Positions 27,320 to 35,397 of a DNA stretch of 64,000 nt are shown here, in pieces. The translations under genes were made by a program, and so were the position numbers. Source of the stretch: Verrucomicrobiaceae bacterium. Its GTDB lineage: Bacteria; Pseudomonadota; Gammaproteobacteria; Pseudomonadales; CAMLJR01. Location of the stretch: NCBI GenBank assembly GCA_028293825.1, contig JAQGNY010000048.1:1-64000 (forward strand), read 5' to 3'. Numbering within the stretch: the stretch's first letter is position 1; each line of letters starts with the position of its first letter. The notes under the pieces were generated by a model, which did no database searches, was not told the origin of the DNA, and saw only the letters and a program-made list of their open reading frames with translations.

Positions 27320-28504
27320 TTAGTTCAATAGATTTTTAATGTACTGCTTCAACTCGAACCAAGCAGGCGCCAGATCATCGAACCGATTTATTTCATGCCG
27401 CGTGGAAAATGGATGTGGAATGAAGAATCGTACGACGGCGCGCAATTTTTGAAATACCGAATAACCGGAGCGGGGACGCACGGTAAGCAGTAAATTATCG
27501 AGATCGCCTAACAGCCAACGTAAGCGGCGACCGGTGCTATATTTATCGACGATTTGCGGGTTTTCTTCATTGCAGACGCGGTACAGTAAATGAGGGAAAT
27601 CGACCCCGGCGTCTATAGCCAGCTGCAGCGAACCCCAAAAGCGCGTATTCACTTCCATTAGATACGCTTTACCTGCGGGATCGACGCGAAACTCAATCAT
27701 TGCGACACCGTGCCACTCGGCGGCGTCTAATAGCTTTTTTGCCATGCCGTGCATTTGCGGATCTAACGGCGCACTTTCTGACAGGGTGCTGACGCCGCCA
27801 GCGGGTGGTTTTTCTCGCAAGCGTTTGTGAGCAAAGAACGTAACGGGTTTGCCGTGGTCATAAAGCGCAAATATTCCAGCGCCATGCCCTGGAATAAATT
27901 CTTGCAGGATGAAGGGGTAATTGCGCAAATACGGTTTTTCGAGCAGCAGCTTTAATTGGAGCACATCGTTTGCGACGTGCACGGTTGTGTTCAACCAGCC
28001 GCTAGGTGTGCGGATACGAGACAGGCAGGGTTTAATTACAACAGGATATTGCGTTACTTGGCGCTCATCAATTTCCGCTGAGCTGTTAAAATGACGACTT
28101 TCCGGGTAAGCCACGCCACACTTTTCGGCAAGCAGGACTAAACTCCATTTGTCGGCAAGCGCTAATACGGTTTCGTACGATGCAAATGGGATTCGGCAAA
28201 TGCCCAGTTGATTGTTGAGTTGAAGGACCGTGCGGCTGCTTATTTCAGTGGTCGGAAAAACCCAATCGATTTTTTCGGATTGAATAATTTCAGTCAGCCA
28301 AGTAAAAAATATTTCTGGCTCGTGAGCTGCGGAGGGATGCTGAAAATATTGTGCACTGTAACGTGAGCTACCAGAGAGCGCAGTCGGCGCCTCATCTGCT
28401 GTAATCACTCTTAGGTAAGTATGACGCCCTAAAGAGCGAACAACGGCGAGAGCACTGCGTTGATTGGCATCCAGGACGAGTATTGTTGATTTTTTATTGG
28501 GCAT
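27320..28504 (-). CDS. ATP-grasp domain protein
   Basis: This 394-residue protein has a pre-ATP-grasp Rossmann-like start (ILVLDANQRSALAVVRSLG), an ATP-grasp core with VVIKPCLSR (ATP-binding lysine strand), FILQEFIPG and GVAMIEFRVDPAGKAYLMEVNTRFWGS (metal-binding Glu and Asn). ATP-grasp enzymes of this type ligate a carboxylate to an amine or thiol through an acyl phosphate; many glycan clusters carry one, with unknown substrates. It could add an amino acid or another acid to a sugar amine exposed by the deacetylases. That is an inference. It is convergent with the glycosyltransferase gene upstream and divergent from the phosphatase gene downstream. Confidence 0.8.
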   Translation of the reverse strand: MPNKKSTILVLDANQRSALAVVRSLGRHTYLRVITADEAPTALSGSSRYSAQYFQHPSAAHEPEIFFTWLTEIIQSEKIDWVFPTTEISSRTVLQLNNQLGICRIPFASYETVLALADKWSLVLLAEKCGVAYPESRHFNSSAEIDERQVTQYPVVIKPCLSRIRTPSGWLNTTVHVANDVLQLKLLLEKPYLRNYPFILQEFIPGHGAGIFALYDHGKPVTFFAHKRLREKPPAGGVSTLSESAPLDPQMHGMAKKLLDAAEWHGVAMIEFRVDPAGKAYLMEVNTRFWGSLQLAIDAGVDFPHLLYRVCNEENPQIVDKYSTGRRLRWLLGDLDNLLLTVRPRSGYSVFQKLRAVVRFFIPHPFSTRHEINRFDDLAPAWFELKQYIKNLLN

Positions 28505-28577
28505 TGAACGACAACATCGGATTCATTGTGATTAGAGTCAGTGTAAGCAAACACGTTGAGTATAGAAGGCTTAATCA

Positions 28578-29144
28578 ATGCTAGAGCCAATAAAAAACTA
28601 CATCAACGATAATTACGGCTCAAAACGTGGCCTTCTCAATACGAGTAGATCCTTATGGTTCACGCAAATCGGTGGTTACAAAGAATTTCAGGACATTGAT
28701 TGGGATCGCGTACAGCGTTTGATATTTATCTGTAGTGGCAATATTTGTCGCAGTCCTCTCGGCGACGTGTATGCAAAATCAAAAGGCTACAACGCCGAAT
28801 CTTTCGGGCTGGATTGTGGCGACGCCTATCCAGCGGACCCTCGAGCAATAAATTTTGGTGCCACGCTGGGCCTTGATCTACAAGGGCATCGCACCCGAAA
28901 TATTGCGAACTATCGGCCTTCCAGTCATGACTTGCTAGTCGGTATGGAGCCATCTCACATGCGGCCGTTGGAAAAATACACGGATAGCTCCGTGCAGATT
29001 ACCTTGGCGGGGTTATGGCTTGATCCCGTAAGGCCATATCTTCATGATCCTTACAATGCTTGTCCCGCATTTTTTAATAAATGCGAACAAAAAGTAGTGG
29101 CTGCTACGAATAATTTGTTGCGCAAGTTAAAGACGCCTACCTAG
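28578..29144 (+). CDS. Low-molecular-weight protein-tyrosine-phosphatase family protein with N-terminal extension
   Basis: The 188 residues include the phosphatase loop CSGNICRSP with Cys52 and Arg58, and a later HDPYNACP where the aspartate matches the general acid of the family. Standard members begin only a few residues before the loop; here about 45 extra residues precede it. In exopolysaccharide loci these enzymes usually dephosphorylate the tyrosine-rich tail of the bacterial tyrosine kinase. The only kinase homologue in this window lacks that tail, so another substrate is likely. A GAAGG ribosome-binding site lies about 8 bases before the ATG. The next gene starts 2 bp after its stop, so the two are coupled. 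Confidence 0.83.
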   Translation: MLEPIKNYINDNYGSKRGLLNTSRSLWFTQIGGYKEFQDIDWDRVQRLIFICSGNICRSPLGDVYAKSKGYNAESFGLDCGDAYPADPRAINFGATLGLDLQGHRTRNIANYRPSSHDLLVGMEPSHMRPLEKYTDSSVQITLAGLWLDPVRPYLHDPYNACPAFFNKCEQKVVAATNNLLRKLKTPT

Positions 29145-29146
29145 CA

Positions 29147-30442
29147 ATGGAAGATTTTTACGCGCTGCGCGTCAAGAAGATGTTCTCATGGTTTAAGCGA
29201 GAACATTTTTCGTTTTGGATGATTTGCGCCTATTTATTTGTGGAATACGTGCGGCCGCAATCGATTATTCCGGCGTTGGATATTCTGCCTTGGGCAATGG
29301 TTTTTATTCTGCTCTCTCTGATTGGCTTGCTAACCGATCCACGACGTAAGTGGGCAAGCGACCCCGCAAATAAATGGATGCTCTCTTTTTTTGTGGTAAT
29401 TGTATTATCAAGTTTCCTAGCTTATCGACCCGACGTCTCTTACGCAAAGCTGAACTCTTTTTATACATGGCTAATTATTTATTTTCTTATTATTAATATC
29501 GTTTATACAAAAGAGCGGTTTTTTGTTTTTTTAGCTGTTTTTATCATCGCCACGTTTAAGATTTCTTTTGGCCTCTCTCTAGTGTGGGCTAAACGGGGCT
29601 TTAGTTTTACAACATGGGGGCTACAAGGGCCGCCCGGGTTTTTTCAAAACTCGGGTGAATTAGCGATTCAAATGGCCGTTTTTTTTCCAATTGCATTTAC
29701 AGTTGCAAAGCATCTCAAGCCTTACGTATCCAAAAAGATATTTTTTGTACTGGCTTTAATGCCGGTAACTGCCGCGCTGACAATTCTTGGTTCTAGCTCC
29801 CGCGGCGGTCAGATTGCTTTAGCCGCGCAACTAGTAATTATGTTTTGGCGAAGGCTGTTTAATCCAAAGATTCTCATCGGCGCAGTATTGGCGGGGGCAA
29901 TCTTGTTCGCTTTGATTCCTCCTGAGCAAAAAGAACGGTTTAGCTCTACTGGTAACGATCGTACTTCTCAGCAAAGGTTGCTGTACTGGCAGCACGGTAT
30001 GCAAATGATGCGAGAGCATCCGGGATTGGGTGTTGGATATTTTAACTTTGCGCCTTACTACGCCGATCACTTTCAAGGCGATATGCTTTATGAGTTCGTG
30101 GAGCTGCCGCACAATATTTTTATACAAGTCGGTACGGATACCGGATTTACCGGGCTATTTATTTTCTTGTGCCTGATATATCGAACGGCTAAAACAAATA
30201 TTGCGACCGCTCGTTATTCGAAAGCCTCGGGAAATCAGGGCGACTTATATTATGATCTGGCAAAAAGTTTAAATGTTTCGCTGTGGGGCTTTGTGGTCGC
30301 CGGCCAGTTCGTTACAGTGACTTACTATCCATTTATGTGGATTAATTTGGCTTTAACCGTGGCCTTGCACCGATCAGTTGTTGATGTGAAGCTACCGGCG
30401 GGGCAATTGAGTAGTGGCCCTCCTCGCGCAGCCAATACTTAA
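29147..30442 (+). CDS. O-antigen ligase/polymerase-like protein, exosortase A-associated type
   Basis: This 431-residue membrane protein has about ten or more hydrophobic segments. Features shared with the Wzy/WaaL superfamily are SSSRGGQIALAA before a membrane segment and a large periplasmic loop with LPHNIFIQVGTDTGFTG. FVEYVRPQSIIP near the N-terminus fits the putative O-glycosylation ligase family of exosortase A loci (TIGR03097-like). It may polymerise repeat units or transfer glycan to a target. An ATG at 29180 is an alternative start with a slightly better context. It directly follows the phosphatase gene and is convergent with the next gene. Confidence 0.83.
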   Translation: MEDFYALRVKKMFSWFKREHFSFWMICAYLFVEYVRPQSIIPALDILPWAMVFILLSLIGLLTDPRRKWASDPANKWMLSFFVVIVLSSFLAYRPDVSYAKLNSFYTWLIIYFLIINIVYTKERFFVFLAVFIIATFKISFGLSLVWAKRGFSFTTWGLQGPPGFFQNSGELAIQMAVFFPIAFTVAKHLKPYVSKKIFFVLALMPVTAALTILGSSSRGGQIALAAQLVIMFWRRLFNPKILIGAVLAGAILFALIPPEQKERFSSTGNDRTSQQRLLYWQHGMQMMREHPGLGVGYFNFAPYYADHFQGDMLYEFVELPHNIFIQVGTDTGFTGLFIFLCLIYRTAKTNIATARYSKASGNQGDLYYDLAKSLNVSLWGFVVAGQFVTVTYYPFMWINLALTVALHRSVVDVKLPAGQLSSGPPRAANT

Positions 30443-30457
30443 TGATCAAGTTGGTTT

Positions 30458-31465
30458 TTATGTATGTAACAGGGGTAATATTTGGGTTAGCTTTTCGCTC
30501 CACTCTTTTTCTAAAGCCTCTTTAAAAACGGTAACTTCCGCTTTAAATTTTTCATGATCCTTCAAAATAATTTCAACGGCTTTTGCAATCGGTTTTGATT
30601 CATTGGCAACATGCAGGCCGCCCGCTCTAAAATATTTTTTCAGGGCGATACTATCCGACAAAATAAACGGCTTGCGTGCCGCAACTGCTTCGTAAGCGCC
30701 ACAGACAAGGCAATCTTCGCGAGTGGTGAGATCGATGATGACATCTGATGTACAAATTAAGTTGTGATAATCCGCGTCTGGTACGTAGCCAGTTAAAGTT
30801 ACGTTATTGGGAATGGGCTTGCCGTAGCCTTTTTCCCGCCCTTTGCTGGATCCGGTGATAAGAAATTGAACATTCGGCAAAGTTCCCGCCGCTGCAATCA
30901 CCTCATAATAAGGTTCGTCTTGCGCCCATGTGCATATAAATAGGACTTGAGGTTTTTTGCTCGCAGATTTTTCTATCGCAGCGGATGAATCTAGATCGTC
31001 AAAGTCTTTGGGGAGTGGGTCGGGCAGCACCAAGGGGCGTCCACCAACGCTGCTAACTCTATCCGCAAGAGCATCATTGGTCACAATAACAAAGTCGGCG
31101 AATCGTATAATGAAGTTTGCGAGTGGCGCCAAAATAAATTTTGCTTTGTTTGGGTATATGCCGGCGTTATGTGCATCTACTACAACTGTGTAACGGATGA
31201 TCCGCTTTAGTAATACCGCAATTAACGCCAGAACAATCGACGGGTTTTGTACGAACACTGTTTTCTTATACCACCTCCGTAATAGAGCAACGGATTTTAC
31301 GGTCGATTTTACGTAGCGTGTGGCGCGGTTGCCTGGTTCGATAATCTCGACAAGCTCCGCATTAAGCCGTAAAGACAGGTTTCTATTTCGAACTTGCTTC
31401 TCCCACGTTAACCAAAGAGCCCAGGGTTTTTCTTTATAGTCGAGCGACTCTGGTTTTATTCTCAA
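30458..31465 (-). CDS. Glycosyltransferase (GT-B fold, GT4-like)
   Basis: This 335-residue protein starts at a TTG supported by GGAG about 9 bases upstream; no better start is visible. N-terminal Rossmann elements (VFVQNPSIVLALIAVLL, YTVVVDAHNAG) are followed by a second domain with VLFICTWAQDEPYYEV and ITGSSKGREKGYG. The donor-binding region near the C-terminus reads TREDCLVCGAYEAVAARKPF. It probably adds a sugar during assembly of the exopolysaccharide unit. It has a lower G+C content than flanking regions. A strong terminator lies between it and the next minus-strand gene, so it must have its own promoter in about 80 bp. Confidence 0.75.
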   Translation of the reverse strand: MRIKPESLDYKEKPWALWLTWEKQVRNRNLSLRLNAELVEIIEPGNRATRYVKSTVKSVALLRRWYKKTVFVQNPSIVLALIAVLLKRIIRYTVVVDAHNAGIYPNKAKFILAPLANFIIRFADFVIVTNDALADRVSSVGGRPLVLPDPLPKDFDDLDSSAAIEKSASKKPQVLFICTWAQDEPYYEVIAAAGTLPNVQFLITGSSKGREKGYGKPIPNNVTLTGYVPDADYHNLICTSDVIIDLTTREDCLVCGAYEAVAARKPFILSDSIALKKYFRAGGLHVANESKPIAKAVEIILKDHEKFKAEVTVFKEALEKEWSEKLTQILPLLHT

Positions 31466-31546
31466 TCGTATTGCTCCGTTTTAATCGAGTGGCCCTCGAT
31501 TTATTTTAGCCGTCGATATGATAGTTCTACATAGCACAAATAAGAA

Positions 31547-31576
31547 AGGTGATTAAAGCTGTCGCTTTAATCACCT
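31547..31576 (-). terminator. Rho-independent terminator of the lyase-like gene
   Basis: Perfect 13-bp arms at 31547-31559 and 31564-31576 (AGGTGATTAAAGC and its complement) with a 4-base loop. On the minus strand the stem is followed by a T-rich stretch (TTCTTATTTG). It lies 36 bp past the stop of the minus-strand gene at 31612-32487 and separates that transcript from the glycosyltransferase gene. Confidence 0.85.
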
Positions 31577-31611
31577 CTTAATTTTATTAGTAAATATTGT
31601 GCTTTAGCTTT

Positions 31612-32487
31612 TTACTTTATCTGCAGTACAGGCGGAGCCGGTGGGCTTGCGGCTGCGGGCGTGCTGGTAGTGGTTGTCTTGGTTCCAGTTCCAACAAAGG
31701 GATTGCCTTTTGCGTCCACAGCGGCTGGCGTATCTGAAGTTAGCACAATATCGTCGACGTACAGTTTTTGCGTAGCGGGTGAGCCGCCATTCCAATACGT
31801 AAACATATGGGCACGATCAGAAAACGATGACGCGCTAACGAGGGTTTTTCTGTTAGTAATGTCCTTCAACAATTCGCCATTTTTCCAGACGCGAACACGC
31901 GCAGTACCACCGCTTGAAACCGGGACATTATCGAATTTAACGTAGAATTCATATGTCTCCCAAGTGCCTAAGACAGGAGCATATTTTGCTGCCCCAAAAT
32001 CGTCCCATACCTGCTCGCCTTCAAAAATGTAAGAATCAGCAATGGCAGAGCCTTTTGGATTTATATACCAATCGTTGTAACCCTCATTCGAGTTAGATGC
32101 GCTTAAGGTGTGAATTCTCAAGAATTTGAGGCGGTTTCCCTCACTCGTTGAGTTATAATTAAAGCCCGCAGGCATAAATGTTCTAACCCTATACCAGATC
32201 TGATCGCCTTTTTTTAATACAGTCGGATAATTTATGATCCCACCCCAAGTTCCGAAGGCTGTAGCACCTTTGGTGATATTCATCTCGACAGCCTTTCCTC
32301 CCTCATAAGAGTTGGTGTCCGTGAAAAATGTACCTCCTGCTGCATCGCTGAACCCTCCGCTTCCTTGAGCGGCTTTTCCCAATACGCCATTGTTGAAGTT
32401 CATGTCAATCCGCCATGCGAATGCGCTACAGGCGGTGACTGATGCTGCCAGCACAACAATGGATTTGAATATAAGTTTTTTAAACAT
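31612..32487 (-). CDS. Secreted polysaccharide lyase-like protein (concanavalin/heparinase I-like fold)
   Basis: This protein has 291 residues. The N-terminal signal peptide could be cut after SAFA (residue 24) or processed as a lipoprotein at VTAC (Cys20). The body has the jelly-roll sequence style of PF14099-type polysaccharide lyases: RIDMNFNNGVLG, an internal YRVRTFMPAGFNYN, GNRLKFLRIHT, WETYEFYVKFDN and KLYVDDIVLTSD at the end. The last 35 residues are rich in Thr, Ala and Pro and carry no PEP-CTERM signal. A GAGG ribosome-binding site lies about 9 bases before the ATG and a terminator follows the gene, so it is a single transcription unit. It may trim or release the polymer made by this locus. 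I cannot assign catalytic residues with confidence. Confidence 0.65.
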   Translation of the reverse strand: MFKKLIFKSIVVLAASVTACSAFAWRIDMNFNNGVLGKAAQGSGGFSDAAGGTFFTDTNSYEGGKAVEMNITKGATAFGTWGGIINYPTVLKKGDQIWYRVRTFMPAGFNYNSTSEGNRLKFLRIHTLSASNSNEGYNDWYINPKGSAIADSYIFEGEQVWDDFGAAKYAPVLGTWETYEFYVKFDNVPVSSGGTARVRVWKNGELLKDITNRKTLVSASSFSDRAHMFTYWNGGSPATQKLYVDDIVLTSDTPAAVDAKGNPFVGTGTKTTTTSTPAAASPPAPPVLQIK

Positions 32488-32887
32488 CTTTTTAGCCTCA
32501 AGATAATCGGGTCAGTCCAATGCGGGACTTGTGTAGAGTCTATACTCCACGTGTTTTTTCGGGGCTCGCTCTTTTCGCCAATTGCCGGTTTGGTGACGGT
32601 GTACTCATAATATCCTTGATCCACCGCCCAGCCAGACCTTAAAACACCCCCAAAGTAAGGGTAATTCCTTACGCCGAAAACTCTTAACAATCCGACATAA
32701 CTTATATGGATATTGGCTCATTCGGAACCGTTTTTCATGAGAGATCCTTACAAGTTCGGGATATGAAAGAAAATTTATACTGCTCTTTATCCAGGAGTTG
32801 ATTTATGGGTAATAGTGCTCGCGGTAAAATGGACATCGATCCGTGTTAAATTTTACCAAATAATATATTCAAAGGAGGGTAACGAAA
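32488..32887. other. 400-bp intergenic region between divergent genes
   Basis: This is the longest gene-free stretch in the window. It must hold the promoters of the lyase-like gene (minus) and the FkbM methyltransferase gene (plus). Visible items are an imperfect palindrome around GAGTCTATACTC near 32536-32547, A+T-rich patches around 32690-32790, and a 14-codon open frame with its own ribosome-binding site at 32805-32849 (listed separately). No sigma54 element or convincing -35/-10 pair was found. Confidence 0.5.
32805..32849 (+). CDS. Possible 14-residue leader peptide upstream of the FkbM gene
   Basis: The frame encodes MGNSARGKMDIDPC. A CAGGAG ribosome-binding site lies about 8 bases before the ATG, better than many real genes in this window. 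It ends 38 bp before the FkbM start, which has its own AAAGGAGG site. It may be a leader peptide or a chance frame; there is no homology evidence. Confidence 0.25.
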   Translation: MGNSARGKMDIDPC

Positions 32888-33538
32888 ATGCTTAAAAAAA
32901 TTGCCGCGCAATTGCCTGAGCGGGCACAGCAAGAGTTAAAGCGCATTCAACACGGTAGACAAATAAAAAATGGTCATTTTAACGGAGATGAGCCAGAGTT
33001 TTTCCGGCTATCTGAGTGGCTAACGCCTGGCGATTGGTGTCTCGACGTAGGCGCTAATATCGGACATTACGCGCGTGCAATGTCCGACTTGGTGGGTGCT
33101 CAGGGACGTGTTATAGCTTTTGAGCCAATGAGCAATACATTTGAATTGCTAGCCGCGAATGCTGCTCGTTTTCAATATCAAAATGTCACTCTTGTGAATG
33201 CGGCTGTATCCAGCGCTACCGGAATTGTATCGATGGGGTTGCCTACATTTAACACTGGGCTAAATAACTATTACCGAGCTCAGATCGGCGCTGGTGATAT
33301 TCAAGCGTTAGCTTTATCTATTGATTCACTCAACCTTAACAATCGAGTTTCGCTGATTAAGATTGATGTTGAGGGGCATGAGCTTCAAGCGATCCGAGGA
33401 ATGGTTAATTTAATCGAAAATTTTAGCCCGATTTTAATTGTTGAGGATGAGGATCCTGAAGTCGAGCTTTTACTTAATGGTTATGGCTATAAATACTCGC
33501 GTGCAAATGGCTCTCCAAATCGTGTCTTTACAAAATAG
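32888..33538 (+). CDS. FkbM-family methyltransferase
   Basis: This 216-residue SAM-dependent methyltransferase carries CLDVGANIGHYARAM (SAM glycine loop), VIAFEPMSNTFELL (acidic residue binding the SAM ribose) and LIKIDVEGHELQAIRGM, the FkbM family signature. FkbM enzymes O-methylate sugars or polyketides and are common in glycan clusters. It probably methylates a sugar of the repeat unit. The start is fixed by a near-perfect Shine-Dalgarno sequence (AAAGGAGG) about 10 bases before the ATG. It stands alone on the plus strand between minus-strand genes. Confidence 0.88.
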   Translation: MLKKIAAQLPERAQQELKRIQHGRQIKNGHFNGDEPEFFRLSEWLTPGDWCLDVGANIGHYARAMSDLVGAQGRVIAFEPMSNTFELLAANAARFQYQNVTLVNAAVSSATGIVSMGLPTFNTGLNNYYRAQIGAGDIQALALSIDSLNLNNRVSLIKIDVEGHELQAIRGMVNLIENFSPILIVEDEDPEVELLLNGYGYKYSRANGSPNRVFTK

Positions 33539-33659
33539 TTGCGCCTATCCTGGGGCTGAAGGTAAAGGTGACCTTTCCCCTGCGTTAGTGCCATTGCATT
33601 AATTTGATATCATTTATCAGGCCATTTGTTTTGCACAGACCTCTGGCGGGGTAATCGCC

Positions 33660-35141
33660 CTACCTCCGCAGAAGCCTCTTCACTATTGGGCCTGTTATTT
33701 TAGAAATATAAAAGCGGCTGTTTGGATCCCTCCATAAAACTCCGGCCAAAATAAAAACAAAAATGAAGTAAACGATTGTTTTAGCAAATAGGTCCAGCCA
33801 AAGAGTCTTAAAAGTTACTCCGTATACGGCAAGTACATATCCAATGGCGCCTACAGCCAGGCTTAATAAAAGTGGACTTATCTTTATTTGCATATCGAAA
33901 TTTTTCTTCGCTATTTTTTCTGTCATAAAAAACTGAAGAATCATTGCAAACATCAATGCTATGGCTGCCCCAATTTCCCCGAATTTCGGAATTAATGTCA
34001 AATTCAATGCCGTAATAGCTGCCATTGTTATGTAGTTATTGAAGGTGATCTGTTTAGTATTTCCTGACACTAAAAAACTGAAATTCATGAACATAATAAG
34101 ACATGAAAAAATAGAGCTCACGGTAAGAAAAGGTACGGAAGCACTTGCTTTATGAAATTCTAAAGCAGACATAATTTTGATGGTCGGATCTGCGAAAATA
34201 CTGATTCCTAGACCGATAATAATTAAAAAAACACTGACAATGCGAAACACATTTCCAAATAATTCAGATGCTCGCTCATTACGATGATAGTAAAAGCGTT
34301 CGACGTCCCATACTTGGGAAAAAGGGCTCCATGCAAGAAACCCTAGAATGCCTGCAAATTTTAATGCAAGTTCATACAGTCCAACTTGATCGAGCGACCC
34401 AAACAATCGAATGTAGTAACGATTCGATTGCCATATATACAAACCAGCTAAACCGGAAAACCATAGTGGCCAACTAAAAATCAACATACGTTTTGCAATT
34501 GAAAAATCGAAGCGATATCCCGTGTTATAAAGAATGTAAACCGTCAACCCAAGTGCATAGAGTGTCGATGACACGCCGCCGCTAATTACAACCCCCATCA
34601 CTCCCAGTTTTAGAAAGGCTATTAGCCATATATTAAGGCCCAGTTGAATAACTAGTTTGGTTAAGTTTACGGAAATAAATAAAAGTGGTTTTTGCTGAAT
34701 TCGAATGAACGTGAGGCCATAATATTCCAATGCCTGTGTAACGATTTGAAACCCGAAAAGCCCAATTATTAAACCAAATTTTTCGCTGCCAAACAGCATG
34801 GATGAGGCAGGGTTTCTGCATAAAAATATTATTAGTGCAGCTATACCACTGATCCCGCCAGTAATAGTCAGTGCTACGCTAAGGACTGATTTTCGATTCG
34901 CTTCAGCACCTTTTTCAAAATAAAACTTGGGAATCGCATCGCCCAATCGAGCCCCGAAAAAGGGTTCCATCAACGCAAGAGTGAATGTCAGAAGGCCCAC
35001 GACACCATAGTCCGCAGGACTCATAAAGCGGGTATATACGGGCAGCATCAAAAAGCTAACAAGCTGTCGCGACAACGTGCCGATCGCGTAAATAGTCGAA
35101 TGCTTAATTAGCTTTCCGGCTTGCGGTGCAGGTTCTTTCAA
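33660..35141 (-). CDS. Oligosaccharide flippase (Wzx/MATE-like)
   Basis: This 493-residue protein has 12-14 hydrophobic segments over its whole length. It opens with HSTIYAIGTLSRQLVSFLMLPVYTRF and SPADYGVVGLL, typical of the polysaccharide_synt family of flippases. It would translocate the lipid-linked repeat unit across the inner membrane before polymerisation by the Wzy-like protein. The start is a TTG at 35141 with a modest GAGAG site. Base composition is clearly more A+T-rich than the conserved part of the locus, suggesting exchange of this cassette between strains. Confidence 0.88.
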   Translation of the reverse strand: MKEPAPQAGKLIKHSTIYAIGTLSRQLVSFLMLPVYTRFMSPADYGVVGLLTFTLALMEPFFGARLGDAIPKFYFEKGAEANRKSVLSVALTITGGISGIAALIIFLCRNPASSMLFGSEKFGLIIGLFGFQIVTQALEYYGLTFIRIQQKPLLFISVNLTKLVIQLGLNIWLIAFLKLGVMGVVISGGVSSTLYALGLTVYILYNTGYRFDFSIAKRMLIFSWPLWFSGLAGLYIWQSNRYYIRLFGSLDQVGLYELALKFAGILGFLAWSPFSQVWDVERFYYHRNERASELFGNVFRIVSVFLIIIGLGISIFADPTIKIMSALEFHKASASVPFLTVSSIFSCLIMFMNFSFLVSGNTKQITFNNYITMAAITALNLTLIPKFGEIGAAIALMFAMILQFFMTEKIAKKNFDMQIKISPLLLSLAVGAIGYVLAVYGVTFKTLWLDLFAKTIVYFIFVFILAGVLWRDPNSRFYISKITGPIVKRLLRR

Positions 35142-35397
35142 AAGATACTCTCTATGGGTAAGTTATATAATGCACACCGTGGGCATTTTCTAACGAGGCA
35201 ATTACTGGCATTATTGATACAAGTAAGCGGAGCACACGATTCAACATTCCGACTCCCCGTCCAATTTCAATTAGATAGCTAATGTCAAAATGCAGACCAG
35301 CTTATTTTCAATAGCACGAAGTTTTTTTGTACAGCCTGCACCTCTTATTTCACATGGTGCCCGTAGCAATTGGATCACTTAGATAAATGAAGAAGAG

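Noticed and set aside
31612..32487. Possible PEP-CTERM substrate of the local exosortase
   Set aside because: The protein is secreted but its C-terminus lacks the Pro-Glu-Pro motif, the membrane segment and the basic end. No other protein in the window has them either.
35152..35247. A 31-codon frame on the minus strand with GGGGAG upstream, in the gap before the flippase gene
   Set aside because: The ribosome-binding site is fair, but the predicted peptide has no recognisable features and the gap looks like decayed or spacer DNA. It may be a remnant and is not listed as a gene.
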